A DNA stretch of 64,000 nucleotides from NCBI GenBank assembly GCA_038501625.1, contig JAZAYU010000034.1, forward strand, positions 4,057,102 through 4,121,101, in the 5' to 3' direction. The translations under genes were made by a program, and so were the position numbers. The notes beneath the pieces were generated by a model. The model had not been told where the DNA came from. It was given only the letters and a program-made list of their open reading frames with translations, and ran no database searches. Each line of letters opens with the position of its first letter. Within the stretch, counting starts at the first letter, position 1. The stretch is from Corbicula japonica (Eukaryota > Mollusca > Bivalvia > Venerida > Cyrenidae). Positions 24,901-33,900 of the stretch are shown here, in pieces.

Positions 24901-27900
24901 AGTCAGTGTATAGGTCGTGCCAGCGGCGACACCAGACAAGTCAACCTGACCAAAAACAAATAAGGTTTTAACGTTTTGCTTTAAACACATGAACATAGTT
25001 ATGTAAAGCTGTATTTTAATATTCAAGTAAAACCATTGTAAAGTAAAAAACTGTTTTATTAAGCTGCTGTACCATCAATTTGATATCCGTACCATGAATT
25101 TGATATGGTGTAAAGGTGTGATAACTGACACAAAAATAGTATGTCTTTATTTTAAGCTTGTTGCTTTTGACAGAATTTTCTTTAATAATTATAAAAACAT
25201 TTACCGTATTTCGTATGATACCCGATCCAGAAATGCTGAAACTGGTGGCCGGAGAAATGGAGTAGGTGATGGCGTTGTTTGGTGACGTCACGTCGGCGTC
25301 ACGTGCCGTGACAGTGCCAATCGTGTTGAACCCCGTATGTCCTGGAAAATATTAATGCCTGTAGTAATGTCACTTTCTAAGATAAGTTTCTAGATATATT
25401 GACAGAACATTTCAGGCAGAGAAAGAAATACATCCGAAATTAGACAAGTAGTTGCCGTATTATATAACAAATTTAAAATATTTACACATTGCTTACCTTC
25501 AGTGATGTAAAAAGAGTATGACGCCGGAGAAAACACTGGCTGGTTATCATTGGCGTCACTAATGATCACGTTTAGCGAGGACGTAGACGTCTGGCTTGTG
25601 GCGTCCGTGGCCTTGACAACGCAAGTAATAGTGTAAGGGTTGCTTCCTGCGGTCTCGAGATCAAAGGCTGTAGCCATGGTAACAATACCAGTTGTGCTGT
25701 GAATAGTTAGGTATCCGGTATTTGCCCCGCAAGTACTCAGAGATAAGGTTACCGCCGTCCCATCAGGATCTGTCGCGCTTATTCCGGCGCTGGGTAAAGC
25801 TGTACCACTCTTCAAAAAACAATAACTGTTCATGATAAAGTTGAATATCATATATTATTTGTTATCAAGGTTTTGCGCCTTTAGTCATTGCTTTGCCATC
25901 TCTTATAGACAAAAAAATAAAAATATCAAAATCTCTCAAACGGTACAATACACTTCCATCAAACTTTGCACAAACCATTGTTATTAATATATGTTTAATT
26001 CACATTTGCTGAGAAAAATTAGAACAGTAAAGGAAAATAGTTAGACCCCAAAAACCTCTTAAATTCTATTTGCAATTTATCACAAAAACGAAGCAACACT
26101 AAACATCAATTTAAATGTCTTCATGAGTAATGAGTTACTGACAATGATACCTAAGGTCCTTTGGTCTAACAAATTTATACAATATGAGTTATTTGTAAAA
26201 GTGTTTTTGACCTTCAATTTCCTGGTCGCGAAAATGTATGACATAAAAATTAAAATGTTGCTTTCTCTCTTCACAATTGAATGTTCTTTTCAAGGACCTA
26301 AGATATTGTTGTCGGTATCATTTCACGCATGTTAACATTTGTATTGTTTTGTGTTGCTTCCTTTTTGTGATAAATTGCAAATAGAATTTTAAGGATTTGT
26401 TAGGTCTAAATAATTTTCTGTACTTTTGTAATTTTTATTAACGTTTGCAAAATAATCATTCACGTATAGCATTTATTTGTGCAAAGTTTGATGGAAGTGC
26501 ATTGTGCCGTTTGAGATTTTTTTTTTCTTTTTGTCTATGGCAAAGCAATGACGAAGGGCGCAATACCTTAAAGTAAAATGATATCAAATTAATCATTGAG
26601 AAGATAAACCAGCGAGAATAATCGAGCCCATATCTTGAAACTACGATTTTTACAACACGACAAAATCTAAAATTTATTTCTGAACGTACCACTACTTCCT
26701 TTGTAGAAATCACGTAGCCAGAGCTAGACATAACGGGCGGCTCGTCTTGGTTGCCAACGTCTATAGTGAGCGTCTTGGGGTCCGACGTGGCCTTACCGTC
26801 CGAAACAGTGATCGTGAGGGTACAGGAAGGGTGCGTTTCGTAGTTTAATGGTACCAAAGTAGTTATACTGCCAGCTAAATAAGATCACAGTTGAATTCAT
26901 TATTTGCTTAAAAAATACCTCAATCCTTATTAAAAGTAGAAAATACATCTGCCTATAGGACAATTTTACTGTAAGATGACATAAACTGTACCATGGTCAG
27001 GCGGTTCCTTTACAAGACATGGATAAAATCAGAACTCAATATCCTCGTTTTATAAGCGAATATATACGGTATTATTAATTAACTACTGCGAACATCTACT
27101 GAGGATATCTGAGCTCACCGACTGTTAAGACAAGCACTTTCTTCACCCACCTATATAAAATGTTCAAATACTAAGCACAACCAAATTAACGCAAACCTCA
27201 GTTTCATTGCTTATAGAGCAAATGTTAAGTTCTTTATTTTCATTGATCACCTGGTTTAAATTTGTAGCCCAAGTTCATCTTAATTATCTCTATATAATAT
27301 ATGTTTAGTAAATGACTGGTTTTAACGAGTACCGGTAGAGCTGATCCCATAAATAGAAGCACAGGTTGTACTACTGAAGGTGGCGTAAAAAGTGGGCGTG
27401 TCTCCATTGGCGTCAGATTGGGACACAAGAAACACTGACGCGCCGGCAGCTTGGTTCTCCATCACTGTCTGGGTTGAAGCAGGAAGGTTAGTAATTACGG
27501 GTTTCACGTTCAAGTCTGAAAAACAGAGAAAATATGCCAAAAGTCCATTGATTGAAAACAGACGTTAATTAAGCAGAAAATGGCGTCGATGACGTTACTC
27601 TTTGTTAAATCATCAAGAAATATTTCAAATTATTCTCATAAAATGGCAGCGAATGAAAAATGCTGTGATTAAATTAAATTACCATTTGGTTATTGTTATA
27701 TTTAACATCCACGATAGCGAAAATGATAAATATTTGTTCTTGTATTAAAAACCGTAATAGCTTATTAATAAACCATTGATGATTTAATCGATCGGAAAGA
27801 TAGTTTCTTGCCAGGTAAAACATGACAATACTTGTAAAGATGACGGAGATGTTAGGAGATTTGACAGCGTTGTAGCCGTCGTTCGCCGTCAGAATGAACG

Positions 27901-30900
27901 TGTAAGTGGTCTGTGTCTCCATGCGCGGATCCGACGTGATCGAAATCTCACCGTCTGAAGAGAAAACACCATTGCGTAATCTCCGATGTACTCAAACAAA
28001 AATAAGAAGATTAGTTCATATCAATTAATGTTTTTTTAAATGTATGTTTACGATATAATGTGCACGACTTTACTTTGTATTTAATCTACTGCAACCACTA
28101 TCAAATAAAGAAAGAAGACATGCATATTTCATATATCAACTTTTACATATTTTCTTGATTGTCGTATTTTTTTCATTAATTCGTACCACATTTTATTTAA
28201 CTGTCTAATAACATTATTAAAACTTTTTAAAGAAATATTTGCCATGCGTTCTATAAAATGGATCAAACTAGAAACTTAAACATAATTACAACAGAATACA
28301 TGAATGCAGGAAACAAAAATAAGTAAGATTTTGTATACTGTTATTGACGTAGAAAGGGCAAGGTGAAGGGTCACAGGTCAAGGTCAAAGCGACAGGGTCA
28401 GTGTCTGTGATAGTAGCCGTGTAGACAATGTCGTTGATGGAAGTAGTGCTGGCGTCAATTGTAAGAGATGCTGAAACAGATTTTAAACCATAACATCAAC
28501 TTTAAAGTAATCAAAGAGAGCGTGGTTGGACACCGGAAGCGACAAACGTTATCCGGTTGACTGAGCCTTATTATGCTAAGTCCCAGGTTCATTATGTACA
28601 AGAAATGCCTGATATTAAAAAACAACACTATTTTCAAAAAATACTTTGTCATCTATATGAGCGTTGTTCCTCATCCACAATTTCGACGCTTTCTGACCTT
28701 TTCAATATTATTGTTCTAAATACAAAGCTTGTCTGCATGTATAATACGTTTGTTTGCTTCCAGTCAATAACGATGTAAGCGTCGGTAACGCTCAGAAAAT
28801 GTTATACCATCTTGTCATAGACGTGAAAAGGCCATGTTTGGTTAAAGGTCAAGCCTAGCATGTGAAGAAAATATGTGCTTACATTGGAAGCTTGTGAAAA
28901 CAGGTGGTGTGTTTGGATCCACATTGATGATAAGGTATGTCGTGACACTTGATGGAACCGCGTTTGAACACGTGACAGTCACGTTGTAACTAGTTGTCAC
29001 GCTGTATCGAATGTTTGCAAGATTCTTCAAGTATATTCCAATATCTGAAAGTAAATGTGAAATTTATAAAAAAAACACCTACTGATTAAAAAGTCAATTA
29101 TCTTCCACACGCCAAAACATATTTCTATGCAGAACGACAAAGTATTCAAATCAGGACCCAAAATCACTAAGAAAACTAATATTGGATACCAGTCTCAAAT
29201 CTCAAGCAAATAATTGGCTGAAATGGCAGCCAGTCGCCATTTCAGCCAATCAGATGCTCAAGATTTGAGACTGGTATCCAGATTTAGTTTTATGATCTTG
29301 GGCACAGGCTCGGATCCAGAAGTTAAAACCTGGAGGTTATGAATGTTGACTGTTAGCGGAAAAATGGCGATGATAATTGACTGGTTGAATGATTGAGAGA
29401 TTACCAAGGAAACATATCCATCAATCTACCACCTAGCCAACCAACCGCCTAACTAGCCAATCGATTATAAATATCCACTATTAAGTTACTGGCTGATGAG
29501 GTTCTATATACCTGAGGTAGGTGTATTCTGTACGAGGAATGGGATTCCTTCTGGTCGAGTTGGGGTGTAAGCGTCTAAGCTACACGTGTACGTGTCTGTC
29601 GGATTGAAGATTAGCGTGTGAATCAATGTTTCACTTGTCTCGGATTCCGACACGCTCTCCGTCGTCGGCAAGCTACTTATAGTAATGACCTATAGGTAAA
29701 AACTGTAAGAATAAGCATTTTAAATACATGAAAACACTTCTGTTTAAAATCTATAATTGGATGAGAAAATATCATATAACCGGTAGCAGAAATCCATGTA
29801 ACAAAAACAAGGATAGAAAAAAATATTGTTCGATTTTTATTTTTCGCAATAAGCTCTGACATAATTCCAGCTTCAATTTAATTGTTTCTGAAATAAACAA
29901 ATCTGAATTTAATACCCATTGTGGCAGTCCTTGCTGTTGGTGTGACTGTCACAGTTCTTGCTGTTGGTGTGACTGTCACAGTTCTTGCTGTTGGTGTGAC
30001 TGTCACAGTTTTTGCTGTTGGTGTGACTGTCACAGTTCTTGCTGTCGGTGTGACTGTCACAGTTCTTGCTGTTGGTGTGACTGTCACAGTTCTTGCTGTT
30101 GGTGTGACTGTCACAGTTAATCTTAAACTGGTGGCGTGACTGTTATAGTTATTATTAAGTTTTCGACATTGAGAAGCAGTAGCAATCACTGCTGATGTTA
30201 CTGATTAGTTAGGTAAGCTTCGACGTGAAACAGTGTTACAGATGGCGTAGCAGTCACTGTTCCTATTAATTAATACATATTGAAACATTACTTACTGGAG
30301 GCGTGACTGTGACTGTTAAGGTAAAGGTACCGGTGTTCGAGCACTGATCCTTCACGGTAAAGTCCAAAGTCACGGTTCCTGGCACTAATGAAGCCTTCAC
30401 AACGACACCTGAAATATTGTTATGAGTTCCTAAAATTGTTTGCGTGCAGCCACCTGCGCATAATTTAATGCCTCGAATATATACGAATATATACTGTATG
30501 TATAAACAGACACGTCTATAAGCGTTATAGGACATTAATTAGTCATCTTGAATATATACCGTTTGAAAGACATGAAAACCTTGTGTTAGATGCCATTTTA
30601 GACTGAACAAAAACTAGTAAGGTTATCAATACCATCGGGCTGTTAATTGCCGATTTAATAATAAGAGATTTTGTAAAACTTCGACGTTTATTTCTGGATT
30701 GTACATACTTTGTCCAACGACGTCAAAATACGAGTTTGTTTTGACAGAAACCACTAAAGAACTGACATCATCGGTATCGCCATCAGATACGGTGAGAGTA
30801 TGAACGGTATTGCCAACCGCTTCCGAGGAGGGCACGCTGATGGATAAAACAGTATTGTCAAAGTATGGAGGTAAACCTGAAATAAAAAAAGAAGTTTCTA

Positions 30901-33900
30901 TGTGTTAACATGTTGATACTTCTTGCTTTCAGTTCGGTATATAACTTACATCAATACTGTCTTTTTTTAAAATAACTTTACTCTCTGAAATGCTATGGCA
31001 GCAAATTTGGAATCAAATAATATTAATTTTTGCAAATATATTCGATATAGGCGGAACCTCTAAAGATTACATAGATGTACGGTATAGTCTTGGCGTACTC
31101 CGGAATCGATAACATTTAAAAGTCTTAATTGAAGTGGTATGGCAGTGGTTTAGGAGTTTATCAAGATTTTAGGGAGATACATGTTAAAGAACGTAGAAGC
31201 TCGATCTGACTTTTTATTGCTGCCATCGAGCTCTTGCTGATTTGAATCCAGAGCTCTGACCTTATGTACCCACCTTCTTTGCTTGACAATGCTCAACTTC
31301 TTATGTTTAGGTCTATACGTTTGTGTGCTTTGGCATGCAACGCTGTCAAATTGATGGGTGGGTTAGAGATTTATCACCAAGGTAATTTGTACTTTTTTGT
31401 TTATATGAAAAACGTGTTGGAGAAGATATGAGTTAATTAGTATTTATTTGATTTTTAGTATTTTTTTCCTTTATCAGTATTTTATTTGCAACTAAGTTCA
31501 AATATTGTTAATAAGACCTCAAATATGCCATTTTGTAAATAAGTAGAGCTTTTTACTTACTTGGTGACACCACTGCACCGATAGCATAATCTCGACTGTT
31601 CCCGATTGCTGCCCCGGAAAAGTCCACGGCATCTCCTACAGAGGGCACAGTTGTTGCCAGTAAAGCAACCTGATTGGTTGTTCCAACATCAAAGGATACC
31701 ATATCGGAACCAGCCGTGTACCTAAGGGAAATTATAACAAATCAAAACAGCGAGTGTGCATTGATGCTAGTCAATCTATTGCTTATCATTACAAAGCACC
31801 CATCTGTCAAAATATCTTTGTGTTGTTTAGTTTTTGTGAATTTATATAAATAGAACTTATGAGAATTTTAAGTCTATGTATTTTACTGAGCTCACTTTTC
31901 ACAATGTCATTTAATACTGATAATACTCAATTTTACCTTAGCATCAATATACTAGTAGCATGAATTCAGCATGAATACGCTCTTAATAATCGAATATAAC
32001 AAATTTATGTTACAATTTGAAATTCCCTGCCTATAGGATTTGTATGTTTTACAAAGAGACATTTTAAAGCCTTATAGATCTTAATCTTTATCTATTTTCA
32101 AACCTGCAAAAACTCTTTTACATGCTACGATTTGTTTTCAGTCTGGTAGGAAGGCGCATCTATTTAATTTAAAACAAGCAGGGTCTGATACATTTAACTA
32201 GATTTCTGCCACATTAGAAAAATGAAAGAGAAATTCAAAATTATATTTGTATTTTCATTTGTATAAAATAGAAACATACACCTATTCTAAACTGTTATTC
32301 GTTAAAACTGTCGTACATTTTATGTAAACGAGGAATCTAGGATTTCCATTTATATATGTTTTGCATTAGGCCGGTATTCCATGGTTCCGTGATGCGTAAC
32401 CCGTGTCCGTGTCAGTGTCCGCGTCTGTGTCCGCGGTTTTTCACTTACCAAATATATCGTTCGGTATATTCCATACCTCCGTGTCCGTTACACGTTGCGG
32501 ACACGAAAACGGACACGGAGGTATGGAATATACCAAACGATATCTTTGGTGAGTGAAAAATCGCGGATACGGACGCGGACGCGGACACGGACACGGAATA
32601 CGCACCACGGAACCATGGAATACCGGCCTTAGCGCATTTTGCATAAGTCTTGTTATAAAGTTTGACGAATTTATTTAATATTCTAACAATAAAATTAGTC
32701 GGCATTTATGATTTTTTGCTGATATCTTTTGTTCGCTTTTTGATTAATTATGTTATTTCTGAGCAACAAGCTACAGTGCAGATCCTGATCAGACGGCACG
32801 GATTTGCTAGCTGATATGGATCTACAGTTAGCCCATGCTATGAAGGCTTGTATATGGAGGGGAATTGTTAAAAGCCTCACCATCCCATGAGATCTCCCTC
32901 CTGTACCGTGATCCTGTCACTCTGGGGCACCGTCTCATCATGGCGAGTGTTAATATCACCTATAAAACCCAACATAAGAAAATCAGCATTCTGCTTTAGT
33001 ATTCACCCACACAGTTCTGCGAACGTTTCAGAATACAACATATCAGAACAGAACTGGAAACAGCATGCATATTTAAATGTGACACTAATTTGTCTCTTGC
33101 ATATTTGAAGATGCTTTTTGTCAACTATAAAATCAAAGCAAGGGGAAATTGCAGGATTAAAATAACAGAAATAAACTGATTTGTAACTTGCATTTTTGAA
33201 GATGCTTTTTGTCAACTATAAAATCAAAGCAAGGGGAAATTGCAGGATTATAATAAAGAAAAAAACTGATAACAAACAAGTGCTACGATGTAGTTTATTA
33301 TCAGCTTAAATATTTCGTGTTGTGTTTAAAGCTCAGTTTTGAAATTTTAATAATTGTTATTTTACTATTTGGAAACATAACGGAAACTTTTGTTAGGTTG
33401 ATTTAATTATTAATATCGAGGATCATATTTATTTTAGCCATTTTATCACTTTTTATGGTAACGCAAATAGTTTAATCCAAAATAAATTTAAAGTAGAAGA
33501 TAAATTAAAATTGTAAGTTCAGGTCAAGGCCAAAGGAAACGAAGATTATAATAGAAGTTAGCGTACTAACCTGCTGCATACGTATACACATTTTCTCCCT
33601 TCAGCACATAGTTTCCGGTTCCGGTGTTAAGTCTCCAAACTTGAAATCGGATAGTACCAGAATTCCGGATATACACACGCCATTGTTCGATTGTACCACA
33701 GCAAGAGAACCCGTAAGGGCTATCTGCCTTTTGCAAGTAATTGATTCCTTTAGAAAAGAAAGGAATGGTTATTTTAGTTTTTTTGAAATAAGAACTAAGA
33801 TACCAAAACTGAAAATCCCAATTTACTGAGCCTAAAACCTGATTTTTAAACAGAACGTTTTTTTAAATAGAGAGTGGTGCAAAAAGGTTATTACAAATAA

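Noticed and set aside
29878..30189. A 103-codon frame rich in TVTVTPTAR as a separate gene
   Set aside because: It is the 27-bp minisatellite in an intron; kept only as a possible optional exon in the findings.
32356..32705. Overlapping frames on both strands
   Set aside because: They lie within the palindromic Harbinger-like MITE; the symmetry explains them.
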